Source of the DNA: Thermoplasmata archaeon
GTDB lineage: Archaea; Thermoplasmatota; Thermoplasmata; Thermoplasmatales; Thermoplasmataceae
NCBI GenBank assembly: GCA_021850545.1
Contig: JAJZLU010000052.1
Coordinates: 1-56,757, forward strand
DNA length: 56,757 nucleotides
Direction: 5' to 3'
Shown here: positions 29,327 through 38,774 of the stretch, one piece after another
How the letters are laid out: each line of letters opens with the position of its first letter
Position numbering within the stretch: position 1 is the first letter of the stretch
The notes under the pieces: generated by a model
Told to the model about the DNA's origin: nothing
Seen by the model: the letters and a program-made list of their open reading frames with translations, nothing else
The model's database searches: none
Translations under genes and position numbers: made by a program

Positions 29327-29641
29327 TTGGCGTCATATAAGGCTAGAATTTCCCTTAGCGGAACAGAACACAAAATAGTAGACGTAGTTTGCAACGAGAT
29401 CAAGGGAATAGCCTCAAGGACCGGAGTAGAAGTACACGGTCCAGTGCCTCTTCCAACGAAGAGACTGGTGGTCCCCGTAAGAAAGAGTCCAGATGGAGAA
29501 GGAACATCCACATGGGACCGCTGGGAAATGAGGATCCACAAGAGGCTAATCGACGTTGATGCTGATGAGAGAACACTCAGGCAATTGATGAGAATACCAA
29601 TTCCCGATGGCGTTCAGATCGAAATCCAGATCAAGTCCTAA
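29327..29641 (+). CDS. rps10: Ribosomal protein uS10
   Basis: A small-subunit protein of about 104 residues; NusE in bacteria. The conserved core [18 protein letters not shown] and [12 protein letters not shown] are clear. Two in-frame TTG codons are possible starts, 29321 and 29327. I prefer 29327 because GGTGA (29316-29320) is then 6 bp upstream and the protein begins [12 protein letters not shown], as is usual. It is co-transcribed with EF-1alpha. A T-rich stretch follows the stop. Confidence 0.95.
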   Translation: MASYKARISLSGTEHKIVDVVCNEIKGIASRTGVEVHGPVPLPTKRLVVPVRKSPDGEGTSTWDRWEMRIHKRLIDVDADERTLRQLMRIPIPDGVQIEIQIKS

Positions 29642-29755
29642 TTCCATTTTTATTACGGGATCACCTAATCTCCATTTTTTATTCTTATAAATCAGATTTC
29701 TATATTCTGGAAATAGTTTATTCTACATACGGCCAAAATTGCTTTAAGGGGTATT

Positions 29756-29902
29756 ATGGCTAAAATTACAGAGCATAAGGCCTCCATCTTCGGGTTGAAT
29801 TTACAAAATCCTGCAATGGTTCTACAAAGGGCAACAATGAAAGTAACCTCTACTTCAGGCCCGAGGCCGCACAAAATGGAAATTCACTCAGTCCAATCGT
29901 AA
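29756..29902 (+). CDS. Doubtful 48-residue reading frame
   Basis: ATG to TAA encodes a mildly basic 48-residue peptide beginning MAKITEHKASIF. It has no membrane helix, cysteine pattern or recognised family. A CTTATAAATC TATA-like element lies about 70 bp upstream, too far for a leaderless start, and no convincing ribosome binding site is seen. It is reported only because it occupies an otherwise empty gap. Confidence 0.15.
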   Translation: MAKITEHKASIFGLNLQNPAMVLQRATMKVTSTSGPRPHKMEIHSVQS

Positions 29903-30018
29903 TATCTGAAGTTGGGGTTCTCAATTTCAACAAAAGGAAGGTACCATGATTCTACGGTTCTAAAATGCTGTGCCCAGAATATTCAGACTTTTTGCTATCC
30001 ATGCAACTTTGCACATTG

Positions 30019-30027
30019 TTATATAAT
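30019..30027 (+). promoter_or_regulatory. TATA box of the EF-2 gene
   Basis: TTATATAAT, about 46 bp before the EF-2 ATG, implying a leader of roughly 20 nt. Confidence 0.6.
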
Positions 30028-30068
30028 GCTTTCAAATTACCATCTGTTAATCTAACAGTTGATGTAGT

Positions 30069-32273
30069 ATGGGTCGAAAAGAAGACAATATTGCAAAAGC
30101 AATGAAGTTAATCGAAAATCCGGTAAAAATAAGGAACATGGGAATTGCTGCCCATATTGATCATGGAAAGACAACCCTTAGTGACAACCTTATCGCAGGC
30201 GCGGGAATGATGAGCGAAGAACTCGCAGGAAAGCAGTTGATGCTGGATTTTGATGAACAGGAACAGGCAAGGGGCATCACAATCAATGCTGCAACAGCTT
30301 CTATGGTGCACCCATTTGATGGGGAAGAATACCTGATCAACCTCATAGATACTCCAGGACATGTCGACTTCGGTGGAGATGTTACCAGGGCTATGAGGGC
30401 AGTGGATGGGGCGGTAATAGTTGTTGATGCAGTTGAAGGCGTCATGCCACAGACAGAAACAGTCATTAGGCAGGCGCTCAAGGAGAAGGTTAAGCCAGTA
30501 CTGTTTATCAACAAGGTAGATCGCCTTATAAATGAGCTAAAGCTCAATGGCGACGAAATGCAGAAGCGTTTTCTCAGGGTCATTACAGACGTTAACAAGC
30601 TTATTTCAAAATATTCACCCAAGGAATTCCAGACTCTCTGGCAGGTAAATGTCCAGGACGGAAGAGTTGCCTTCGGGTCTGCATATAACAACTGGGCAAT
30701 ATCAGTTCCTGCCATGAAGACATTTGGTGTTTCATTCAAGGATATTGTTGACATGGTGCAGGCTGGCCAGCAGAAGGAACTAGCAAAGAAAGCACAGCTT
30801 CACAAGATCATCCTGAACATGGTTATCAGGCACCTCCCTAATCCCCTGGAAGCACAAAAATACAGGATCCCCCAGATATGGAAGGGAGACTTGGACTCTG
30901 AAATAGGCAAGGCTATGCAGACTTGCAATTTCCACGGCCCCGTGAGCATGATGATTACAAAGATCATTATCGACCCACATGCGGGGGAAATTGCTGTGGG
31001 AAGAGTTTTCAGCGGTACATTGAGGAAAGGCAGTGAACTATACATAGTTGGCCAGGGAGCCACAAAGTTCAAGGTCCAGCTCCTGTCAATGATGGTCGGG
31101 CCCGACAGGATTTCAGTCGATGAAATGGCTGCAGGAAACATCGCTGCCTTAGTTGGCCTCAAGGCTGCCATCGCTGGTTCAACAGTATCGTCCATAACAA
31201 ACATGGATCCATTCGAGCCTATGCAGCACTACACTGATCCAGTGGTAACGCTGGCCATTGAGGCAAAGCATACCGCAGACCTCCCGAAGCTTATTGACGT
31301 TCTCAGAAGCGTTTCAAAGGCTGATCCCTCCATCCAGGTTGAAATCAACCAGGAAACAGGAGAACACTTGATTTCCGGTATGGGGGAACTTCACCTTGAA
31401 GTTACCATGTACAGGATCAAGAACGATTACAAGGTAGACGTCCAGACATCGGATCCCCTCGTGGTTTACAGGGAAACGATTGACCACAAAGGAGGCCCGT
31501 TTGAAGGAAAGTCACCCAACAAGCATAACAGGTTCTACTTTGAAGTGGAGCCTTTGCCCGAGGCTGTGATACAGCTCATCAAGGATGGAGTTCTCCCACA
31601 GGGTTCAAAGTTCAAGGATAAGAAAACCATCCAGGAAGAGCTTGAAAAAGCCGGCTTCACCAGAGAAGAGGCTAGAGGCATAGTGGTCGTTGAAGGAAAC
31701 AACGTAATGACTGATGTCACGAAAGGTATCCAGTATCTTGACGAAACCATGGAACTTCTCGTGGAAGGTTTCCTCGAAGTCATGCAGAGAGGCCCTCTTG
31801 CCAACGAGAAAGTTTATGGAATCAAGGCAAGGCTCGTTGATGCGAAACTACACGAAGACAGTATACACAGGGGGCCTGCACAGGTCATACCTGCAGGAAG
31901 AAATTCCGTTTACGGGGCAATGGCACAGGCAAAGCGTGTCCTCATGGAACCAATGCAGAAGGTCTTTATCAATGTCCCACAGGAAATTATGGGATCAGTT
32001 ACCAATGAAATTCAGCAGAGGAGAGGAGTCGTTGAGGAAATGAACCAGGAAGGGGATGACCTTGTGGTTGTGGCAAAGGTTCCTGTGTCCGGCATGTTCG
32101 GATTTGCCTCAGCAATTAGAAGTGCAACCGGTGGGAAGGTCCTCTGGAGTTCAGAAAACTATGGTTACCAGAGAGTCCCTCCAGAATTGCAGAAGGAAAT
32201 CGTTGGAAAAGTAAGAGAGAGGAAGGGCCTCAAGTCAGAGCCATACGACGAAGCATATTACGCCCAACTCTAA
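30069..32273 (+). CDS. fusA: Translation elongation factor EF-2
   Basis: The 734-residue translocation GTPase of archaeal/eukaryotic type. G motifs are AHIDHGKTT, DTPGHVDF and NKVD. Domain IV contains HEDSIHRGPAQ, the loop carrying the histidine that becomes diphthamide. Length is typical for archaeal EF-2. It stands alone with its own TATA box. A T-run follows the stop at about 32274-32280 and probably ends the transcript. Confidence 0.98.
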   Translation: MGRKEDNIAKAMKLIENPVKIRNMGIAAHIDHGKTTLSDNLIAGAGMMSEELAGKQLMLDFDEQEQARGITINAATASMVHPFDGEEYLINLIDTPGHVDFGGDVTRAMRAVDGAVIVVDAVEGVMPQTETVIRQALKEKVKPVLFINKVDRLINELKLNGDEMQKRFLRVITDVNKLISKYSPKEFQTLWQVNVQDGRVAFGSAYNNWAISVPAMKTFGVSFKDIVDMVQAGQQKELAKKAQLHKIILNMVIRHLPNPLEAQKYRIPQIWKGDLDSEIGKAMQTCNFHGPVSMMITKIIIDPHAGEIAVGRVFSGTLRKGSELYIVGQGATKFKVQLLSMMVGPDRISVDEMAAGNIAALVGLKAAIAGSTVSSITNMDPFEPMQHYTDPVVTLAIEAKHTADLPKLIDVLRSVSKADPSIQVEINQETGEHLISGMGELHLEVTMYRIKNDYKVDVQTSDPLVVYRETIDHKGGPFEGKSPNKHNRFYFEVEPLPEAVIQLIKDGVLPQGSKFKDKKTIQEELEKAGFTREEARGIVVVEGNNVMTDVTKGIQYLDETMELLVEGFLEVMQRGPLANEKVYGIKARLVDAKLHEDSIHRGPAQVIPAGRNSVYGAMAQAKRVLMEPMQKVFINVPQEIMGSVTNEIQQRRGVVEEMNQEGDDLVVVAKVPVSGMFGFASAIRSATGGKVLWSSENYGYQRVPPELQKEIVGKVRERKGLKSEPYDEAYYAQL

Positions 32274-32372
32274 ATTTTTTAAACCTCTATTCCCTACCCC
32301 TACTAATCCTAATTTATTAAATTTTAACGATATAATCAATTTTAAGTACTATAATATTTCAGGGTAATAATT

Positions 32373-32382
32373 TTTATATATG
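32373..32382 (+). promoter_or_regulatory. TATA box of the sugar ABC transporter operon
   Basis: TTTATATATG, centred about 33 bp before the substrate-binding protein ATG at 32410. This gives a very short leader. Confidence 0.5.
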
Positions 32383-32409
32383 TAAATTTCAATCAGATAA
32401 AGATCATCA

Positions 32410-33807
32410 ATGGCTGATGAAGAAGAATTTAGAAAAAAGCCATGGGGATGGGTTGCAGCAGTAATAATAGTCTTCATTGTAGGATTTTCAGCTGGATATT
32501 TCCCATTCTCACACTCAACAGGTAACACAAACAAAACGGTGGACGTGCAATTTTATTCAAGCCTTGCCACTTCAGAGGCTGCGTTCATCAATAACACACT
32601 GATTCCACAGTATGAGCAACAGCATCCGGGAACCCATGTAACCCTGGTGAATGTAGGCAGTGGTGACACTTCCAAGGATGTACTCGCCCTGGAGAAGGCC
32701 GGCAATGTAGGCCCAGTAGTCGTTGGGCAGGACAATCTGGAAATCGGGCAACTGATTTACAGCAGTTCAGGCAATGTAATGATGAATCTCACAAATGTCT
32801 CGTCTAAGATGATGCCTACCACAATCATCCCGGCCGCACAGAGCATGGTCAACTATGAGAAGAAGGTGTTCGGAGGAGTTTATTTCTTCCCGTGGAGGGC
32901 GAACATACCGCTGACCTTCTACAACCAGTCAACTTTCTCCCACTATGGAATCACGCCTCCAAAGAACAACACAGCGCTTCTCCAGGACCTGTCACTTTTG
33001 AAAAACAAAACAGGCCATGGACAGTTAATGATACAGGGTGGCGGCTACAACGGCCATTACTCGTCCACAGCCACAGAGCTCTACCAGATGATGGTACAGT
33101 ATGGAGGTAACCCCTTGTATGCAAATGACACAGGTGATGTTCATGCATTCCAGTTCCTTTACAACCTGACACCATACATGACAAGTAACTATGTCAACGG
33201 ATACTGGGGCTCTTATCACGGACTGGCAGTTGGAAACTACTCAATGCTTGATTACCAGTGGCCATACATCTACAGCACCCTGACCTCTGGAGGCTCGAGC
33301 GGGTATTCAATGACAAACAAGACACTTGGCGTTTATGCAGGCCCTAATGGAACAGTTAATGGCCAGCACCTCCTCGGTGGAGATGTCCTGTACATACCAC
33401 ATGGTGCATCAGACGTTCCCCAGCTTGAATCGTTCATAACGTTTATGCTGGGTGCACAGGCGCAGAGGGAATACATGCTTAACCAGTCATGGCCAGCAAT
33501 CAACCAGGCTGCCTACGTAGATCTCCCGGCAAGCCAGTCCGCTGTTTTCAGCGCAGAGGCACAGGCAATCAACAACGGCGTATTCCTGAGGAACCCGACA
33601 CCATGGATAACTGAGTGGAACACAATCATAGTCCAAAAGGCATATGATCCACTCATAGTCAAGGGCCAGGGAAACACAGTCGCCAACATAACTGCGGCGC
33701 TGGCTCAAGCCCACATTGCGATGTACAATTACATACAGCAAAACTATGGACAGGCCAATGCTACGTTATACAATAATGACGCAAACTACGCGCCAATATC
33801 TGTATAA
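32410..33807 (+). CDS. Membrane-anchored sugar-binding protein of an ABC importer
   Basis: A 465-residue extracytoplasmic solute-binding protein of the sugar type. After a charged start, one hydrophobic helix (residues about 13-32) anchors it. There is no lipobox cysteine, so the helix probably remains as the anchor. The mature part begins with an Asn/Thr linker and has the usual two-lobe pattern (VDVQFYSSLATSEAAFINNTL). The many N-x-S/T sites would allow archaeal N-glycosylation. The T-rich tract after the stop separates it from the permeases and may let it be made in excess. Confidence 0.88.
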   Translation: MADEEEFRKKPWGWVAAVIIVFIVGFSAGYFPFSHSTGNTNKTVDVQFYSSLATSEAAFINNTLIPQYEQQHPGTHVTLVNVGSGDTSKDVLALEKAGNVGPVVVGQDNLEIGQLIYSSSGNVMMNLTNVSSKMMPTTIIPAAQSMVNYEKKVFGGVYFFPWRANIPLTFYNQSTFSHYGITPPKNNTALLQDLSLLKNKTGHGQLMIQGGGYNGHYSSTATELYQMMVQYGGNPLYANDTGDVHAFQFLYNLTPYMTSNYVNGYWGSYHGLAVGNYSMLDYQWPYIYSTLTSGGSSGYSMTNKTLGVYAGPNGTVNGQHLLGGDVLYIPHGASDVPQLESFITFMLGAQAQREYMLNQSWPAINQAAYVDLPASQSAVFSAEAQAINNGVFLRNPTPWITEWNTIIVQKAYDPLIVKGQGNTVANITAALAQAHIAMYNYIQQNYGQANATLYNNDANYAPISV

Positions 33808-33811
33808 AAAC

Positions 33812-33831
33812 CCCCATTTTTTTATTTTTTA
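33812..33831 (+). terminator. T-rich tract between binding protein and permease genes
   Basis: CCCCATTTTTTTATTTTTTA lies just after the stop of the binding protein. T-runs of this kind end or weaken archaeal transcription, so part of the transcript probably stops here. Confidence 0.45.
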
Positions 33832-33846
33832 TGGTGATAATGCATT

Positions 33847-34683
33847 ATGAAATGGGCAAAGGATGAGCTGACGGCATTTTTGTTGATACTGCCAGCTTTA
33901 CTCTATGTAGTCATACTCGCGTTTATTCCTGCCTTGGAATCTGTGTATGGCAGCTTTACAAATATTCACTCCAATTTCACACTATACAATTACAGTTTCG
34001 TGCTTAATCTATATGGTTACAGCCCTATTGTGAATACATTCATTGTTACTGCTTCAGCCCTTGGATTTCAGTTCCTCATAGGGTTTGTGGTAGCTTCACT
34101 CCTTTCGAAGCAGTTCAAGGGAAGAACAGTGTTTTCAGCAATCTTCCTGCTGCCATTTGGAGTTGCAACCATAGTTACGGCAGTCATTTTCCACGATATA
34201 TTCTCAAGTTATGGAGGATATGCAAATACCCTTGTCAGAGCATTTGGAGGTTCAGCCCTGGATTGGACGGGTTCATTTTCCACATCTCTTTTGGTGGTCG
34301 TCCTCGCCGACTCGTGGAAGAATGCACCTATTGTTTCCCTTATCCTTCTGGCCGGGATGACAACCATACCGCCTGACCTTTACAGCCAGGCTATGGTTGA
34401 TGGAGCCGGGACCCTCAGGAGATTCTTCCACATAACATTGCCCAATCTTGCCCCATTTATAGCAATAGCCCTTATGGTAAGGGGCATCAGTGAATTCAAC
34501 ATATTTGCCATAGCGAAGGCCGGACTTTTCCCGTCTCCTCTCTTGACAACTATGACTTATTCGCTGTTTGACATTGTCAACCCTCATCCATCATATGCCG
34601 GGGCAACCATTCTGCTGGGTTTCATAATGATATTCGCTTTCTTCATTATGCTGTACAGGGACAGATCTGCGAAGGTGGCCTAA
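33847..34683 (+). CDS. ABC sugar permease, MalF/UgpA type
   Basis: A 278-residue inner component with six helices. The cytoplasmic EAA-type loop, which docks onto the ATPase, reads YSQAMVDGAGTLRRFFHITLPNL. GGTGAT lies about 8 bp before the ATG. It pairs with the next gene, whose ATG directly follows its stop, to form the channel. Confidence 0.92.
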   Translation: MKWAKDELTAFLLILPALLYVVILAFIPALESVYGSFTNIHSNFTLYNYSFVLNLYGYSPIVNTFIVTASALGFQFLIGFVVASLLSKQFKGRTVFSAIFLLPFGVATIVTAVIFHDIFSSYGGYANTLVRAFGGSALDWTGSFSTSLLVVVLADSWKNAPIVSLILLAGMTTIPPDLYSQAMVDGAGTLRRFFHITLPNLAPFIAIALMVRGISEFNIFAIAKAGLFPSPLLTTMTYSLFDIVNPHPSYAGATILLGFIMIFAFFIMLYRDRSAKVA

Positions 34684-35523
34684 ATGGTAAGTGAATACAA
34701 CAATCCTGGGAGCCACAAATATTTCTTCATCATTGCCCTGGTATTTTCAATCATAGTGCTCATTCCAATGTATGTGCTTGTGATAATTGCATTTGCTGTT
34801 CCATCACAGACTATTGCGGCATATTATCCAAGCCTCATTCCTACCAAATTCACATTGTCCAACCTAATGCATGCATTCTCTGGATACAGCTCCATACTCG
34901 AAGCAGCATTTATAAAGAGCCTGATCACTGCCACAATTGTAGGGGCCCTTGCGGCTTTTCTGGGTTTCCATGCTTCATACGGCCTCAGCAAACTTCCCGT
35001 AAGGTTGAGCAGCCTAATAATTTCGGTCCTGTTCTTTTCAACGATGATACCGTCCCTTACAATAGCAATACCAATCAGTGTATCATTCCTGAAGGCAGGG
35101 CTGTATGATTCCGCCCTCGGGCTTGCCCTTGCACAGGAACTGGTAGTGCTTCCGATGACAATTTTCATGATTACGGGAACACTTCAGAGCCTTCCAAAAC
35201 AGATTGAGCTTCAGGCCAGGGTGGATGGTGCGGGATTCTTTCAGTCCTTATATTCTGTCATTTTCCCGCTGGCACTTCCCGGCGTCCTCGCTGCTTTTCT
35301 CCTATCATGGATGATGTCATGGGACGAGTTTACCTTCGCAATCATCCTCTCTCCTGTGCATCCGACACTGCCAATCCTAATTTACCTGGACAGCACAGCA
35401 AGGGGGAATATACTGTATGCATCCGCCTTCTCCCTGATTGTGACGATCCCTGTCATACTCATCACAATGGCGCTTTCCAAGTTCATCAAGGGAAACTACA
35501 TGGCCTCAGGGCTTACAGGGTGA
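34684..35523 (+). CDS. ABC sugar permease, MalG/UgpE type
   Basis: The second channel subunit, 279 residues and six helices. The EAA-like loop reads ELQARVDGAGFFQSLYSVIFPLALP. The shared length and the order after the MalF-type gene fit a carbohydrate uptake importer of the CUT1 class. There is no gap to the preceding stop. Confidence 0.92.
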   Translation: MVSEYNNPGSHKYFFIIALVFSIIVLIPMYVLVIIAFAVPSQTIAAYYPSLIPTKFTLSNLMHAFSGYSSILEAAFIKSLITATIVGALAAFLGFHASYGLSKLPVRLSSLIISVLFFSTMIPSLTIAIPISVSFLKAGLYDSALGLALAQELVVLPMTIFMITGTLQSLPKQIELQARVDGAGFFQSLYSVIFPLALPGVLAAFLLSWMMSWDEFTFAIILSPVHPTLPILIYLDSTARGNILYASAFSLIVTIPVILITMALSKFIKGNYMASGLTG

Positions 35524-35557
35524 CCTTCAAAAATACAACTCATGGACGGTATGTAAG

Positions 35558-36496
35558 ATGACTGTAAAACTGGAATTAAAAAACGTGACAAAAATCTACG
35601 GGAAACACAAGGTAATAAATGATCTCTCCCTCACAGTTGAACAGGGTGAGTTCTTCGTGATCCTTGGCCCGTCTGGGACAGGAAAATCGACCCTCCTGAA
35701 GATGATGGTGGGAATAGAGCAGCCAACATCCGGAAAGATATTCATAGATGGAAAGGACGTTACTAAGCTGCCCCCCAATAAAAGGAATCTCGCCATGGTG
35801 TTCCAGAATTATGCCCTCTACCCAAATATGAACGTATTCAACAACATCGCCTTCCCACTGAGGATGCACCACCGGACAAATATAAGCCAGAGGGTGAGGG
35901 AAGTTGCAGAGAAGCTGAATATTTCCGACATACTTGGCAAAAGGGTAAACCAGATAAGTGGCGGCCAGCAGCAGAGGGTTGCCCTTGCAAGGGCAATGGT
36001 GCGGAAACCTGCCATGTTCCTGCTGGATGAGCCACTAAGCAACCTGGATGCAAGGGTAAGGTTCTCCGCAAGGGCCGAACTCAAAAGAATCCAGCAGGAA
36101 CTGGAACAGACCTTTGTATTTGTTACACACGACCAGAAGGAAGCAGAGGCCCTTGGTGACAGAGTTGCGGTGCTGAATAAGGGTGAATTCCAGCAGATTG
36201 CCCCTTACAAGGAACTTTATGAAAACCCTGCCAATCCATGGGTCGGCGACTTCGTCGGGGACTTCCCAATGAACCTCGTGGACGGCAAAGGGTTCAGGCC
36301 AGAATGGGCATCTGTGGGTTCCGGAGACTATTCAATGGTAGTGGAATCAATGGAAAGCATAGGAGACGTGAGCTTCATTTTCGGCAGCGACAGCAATGGA
36401 GAACACATTGTTCTAAGGGCCCCTGAAAAGTATCCGATTGGCACAACGGTAAAATACACAGTTAACAGGTTCAAGGACTTCGGGAATCAACCCTGA
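35558..36496 (+). CDS. ABC sugar importer ATPase, MalK-like (short)
   Basis: A 312-residue ATP-binding subunit. Walker A is GPSGTGKST, the Q-loop region FQNYALYPNMNVF, the signature SGGQQQRVALARAM, Walker B FLLDEPLSNLD and the switch His is in FVFVTHD. It is about 50 residues shorter than usual MalK-type proteins, with a reduced C-terminal regulatory/TOBE region after about residue 235. Regulation through that domain may therefore be absent. It drives import through the two preceding permeases. Confidence 0.93.
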   Translation: MTVKLELKNVTKIYGKHKVINDLSLTVEQGEFFVILGPSGTGKSTLLKMMVGIEQPTSGKIFIDGKDVTKLPPNKRNLAMVFQNYALYPNMNVFNNIAFPLRMHHRTNISQRVREVAEKLNISDILGKRVNQISGGQQQRVALARAMVRKPAMFLLDEPLSNLDARVRFSARAELKRIQQELEQTFVFVTHDQKEAEALGDRVAVLNKGEFQQIAPYKELYENPANPWVGDFVGDFPMNLVDGKGFRPEWASVGSGDYSMVVESMESIGDVSFIFGSDSNGEHIVLRAPEKYPIGTTVKYTVNRFKDFGNQP

Positions 36497-36499
36497 ACT

Positions 36500-37720
36500 T
36501 TGTTAAACAATATACTTCCAATAACCCCAAGCGGTATGGTGGTTCAAATGAAGATTGATGGTGCAAAGAAGTCAATAGAGGACCTAAAGAGCCCTGAAGG
36601 TTTCCTATACGCAGGCCTGCCAAAGTTCAGGGCACTCTTTGGAAGGGATTCTCTTATTTCATCCATGGAACTCTTGGACCATGACAGGAACATAGCTATG
36701 GCAACGCTTCAAGCCCTCAGTTCCATGCAGGGGTCTGGATTCAACCAGGAAACACTTGAAGAGCCGGGAAAAATAATCCATGAATATCAGCATGATGTGG
36801 GCCTTATCAAATCAAGAACCAGGAACGTTCCCTGGCTGAAGCATGGAAAAAACTACTTCTCCGTTGACAGCACGCCATTGTTTGTCATCTTGTACCATAT
36901 GCTGATGGAAAAAGACCCGGGGATTTTAGAGGACAGAGGATTGCTGGACTCCGCCATAAAGGCCATTTCATGGATCGTGGATTTCGGTTTCAACGGGCAC
37001 TTCCTGAGTTATATGAAAGCAATGAGGGGATTTGGTCTGCAGTCCCAATCATGGCGCGACGGCATCGGCGCAGTCCTTGAAAACCTCAAGGACCCTGTAT
37101 CGGTGGTCGGCGTTCAGGGATACGCTTTTTCCGCCTTGAACAGGGGGCTTCTGATCATGGAAAAGGCTGGCCTCAATGAAATAAACCACATTCTTTATGA
37201 AAGGATTAATGAGTTAACCACGAAATTGAAGGAGAACTTCCAGGACATGTTCTACCTTGAAGAAACAGGGTTCTACGCATTCGCTGTAGATGGGGACGGA
37301 GTTGCAGAGAAAACCGTGTCCAGTGATCCGGGCCATCTGCTTTTCTCCGGTCTTTTAAATAAAAATGAGGAGAAAATTGTTATAGACCGAATCTTTCAAG
37401 AGGACCTCTTGACAGAATATGGAATTAGGTGCTTGTCTACAAAATCACCATACTTTGATGAAAAGGCATACCAGAGAGGAAGCGTTTGGCCCCATGACAA
37501 TTTCCTCATCGCAATGGGCCTTAAATTCAGAGGTTATCACAAACTGGCAGCAGAAATAGGAACCAGAGTTACCCGTGCACTAGAAGAACTAAGTGGAATG
37601 CCGGAATACTTTGGCGTAGACAGGAAAGGCAAACTCATCCCGAGCGGAAAGATGAGAATAACCCCATGCGATCCCCAGGCATGGACAGCAGGTGCCTATT
37701 ATTACTTTAACAGTTCTTAA
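36500..37720 (+). CDS. Amylo-alpha-1,6-glucosidase (debranching-enzyme)-like glycoside hydrolase
   Basis: A 406-residue (alpha/alpha)6-barrel hydrolase like the C-terminal domain of glycogen debranching enzymes. Motifs are LFGRDSLISSMELL, SWRDGIGAVLE, YQRGSVWPHDNFL and the end DPQAWTAGAYYYF. There is no signal peptide, so it acts in the cytoplasm. It starts with TTG 3 bp after the ATPase stop; ATGs at 36536 and 36548 are alternatives. Its place at the end of the importer operon suggests that imported alpha-glucosides or oligosaccharides are its substrate. Confidence 0.85.
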   Translation: MLNNILPITPSGMVVQMKIDGAKKSIEDLKSPEGFLYAGLPKFRALFGRDSLISSMELLDHDRNIAMATLQALSSMQGSGFNQETLEEPGKIIHEYQHDVGLIKSRTRNVPWLKHGKNYFSVDSTPLFVILYHMLMEKDPGILEDRGLLDSAIKAISWIVDFGFNGHFLSYMKAMRGFGLQSQSWRDGIGAVLENLKDPVSVVGVQGYAFSALNRGLLIMEKAGLNEINHILYERINELTTKLKENFQDMFYLEETGFYAFAVDGDGVAEKTVSSDPGHLLFSGLLNKNEEKIVIDRIFQEDLLTEYGIRCLSTKSPYFDEKAYQRGSVWPHDNFLIAMGLKFRGYHKLAAEIGTRVTRALEELSGMPEYFGVDRKGKLIPSGKMRITPCDPQAWTAGAYYYFNSS

Positions 37721-37752
37721 ATCAGTCCTGCAGATAACCTAACGTCAAAAGC

Positions 37753-38772
37753 ATGATCGCAAAATGCGTAAAGTGTGGCAAACCGCGCCCAGTGGAACCT
37801 TTGACTTACCTCTGCCAGTGTGGAGGCATTTACCGGTACGAGACTGATTTCAAATACCATGAAGGAAAATACCTGGACAACTATCCATATCTTACCAATG
37901 CTGTAAGCATAGGGGAAGCACAAACGCCCATTTTGGAAATGGGAGACCTGATGCTCAAGCTGGAATATTTTTCTCCCACGTATTCTTATAAGGACAGGGG
38001 AACCAAGACACTTATTTCCTACCTGAAAGGGAGGCTTCCCGCAGGCTTCAAGGTAAACGAGGATTCATCCGGAAACGCTGGGGCCTCTATTTCAGCCTAT
38101 GGAGCGGCTGCAGGTTTTGATGTGAATATTTTTGTGCCGGAAAAAACCGTTGCCTCAAAGGTTAAGCAGATTGAACTTTATGGCGCAAAGATCCACAAGA
38201 TCCCCGGATCAAGAGAGGATGTTTCCACTGCTGCAAGAACAGCTGATGGATACTTTGCCAGCCATGTTTACAATCCAGAGTTCCGGGATGGCATGAGGGA
38301 AATCAGCTATGAGATATTCAGGCAAGCTGGAAGGCTTCCAGATTTCGTATTCTTGCCAGTTTCAGCTGGAACTCTGATTCTAGGTGTAATTTCAGGTTTT
38401 CAGCATCTGCTAGATTCCGGGGAAATATCAAAGCTGCCAACATTCGTAGCTGTCCAGACAGAAGCTGTAATGCCCCTTTGCGCTAAGATGAATAAGCTTC
38501 TTTTTGACCCAAAGGCAATCGTCCCTTCAATCGCCGATGCACTGGTTTCAAGGGAGCCGCCTCTTCTTGACCTGATGTTTCAGGCAATGGGCGAAACCGG
38601 GGTTTGCATCACTGTTTCCGAGGAGGAGATAATTCAGGCAAGGCAGGAACTTGCCTCAAAGGGGATACTTGTGGAATACAGTTCTGCAACAGTATTCGCT
38701 GCCCAGAAGAAATTTAGGGGAACTGGGAAAAAGCTTCTCGTCATGACGGGGAATGGGCTGAAGAACCTGTAA
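37753..38772 (+). CDS. thrC: Threonine synthase-like PLP enzyme
   Basis: A 339-residue fold-type II PLP enzyme. The N-terminus carries a small CxxC...CxC element (CVKCG, CQCGG), as in archaeal threonine synthases. The PLP lysine is in TYSYKDRGTK and the phosphate/substrate loop is EDSSGNAGAS. MTGNGLKNL at the C-terminus matches the family. It converts O-phosphohomoserine to threonine. Cysteate synthase is a close relative and cannot be excluded. The stop is 2 bp from the stop of the convergent osmC-like gene. Confidence 0.85.
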   Translation: MIAKCVKCGKPRPVEPLTYLCQCGGIYRYETDFKYHEGKYLDNYPYLTNAVSIGEAQTPILEMGDLMLKLEYFSPTYSYKDRGTKTLISYLKGRLPAGFKVNEDSSGNAGASISAYGAAAGFDVNIFVPEKTVASKVKQIELYGAKIHKIPGSREDVSTAARTADGYFASHVYNPEFRDGMREISYEIFRQAGRLPDFVFLPVSAGTLILGVISGFQHLLDSGEISKLPTFVAVQTEAVMPLCAKMNKLLFDPKAIVPSIADALVSREPPLLDLMFQAMGETGVCITVSEEEIIQARQELASKGILVEYSSATVFAAQKKFRGTGKKLLVMTGNGLKNL

Positions 38773-38774
38773 GG

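Larger units (their letters stand above)
29642..30068. other. 427-bp intergenic region between uS10 and EF-2
   Basis: Unusually long for this window. It contains T-rich sequence after uS10, a possible 48-codon frame (29756-29902) and the EF-2 promoter near 30019-30027. I find no tRNA-like cloverleaf, no SRP or RNase P RNA motifs and no strong inverted repeat. The function of its middle part is unknown. Confidence 0.5.

Noticed and set aside
29692-29874. A 60-residue minus-strand frame after uS10
   Set aside because: No promoter at a useful distance, no recognisable features, and unrelated to both neighbours.
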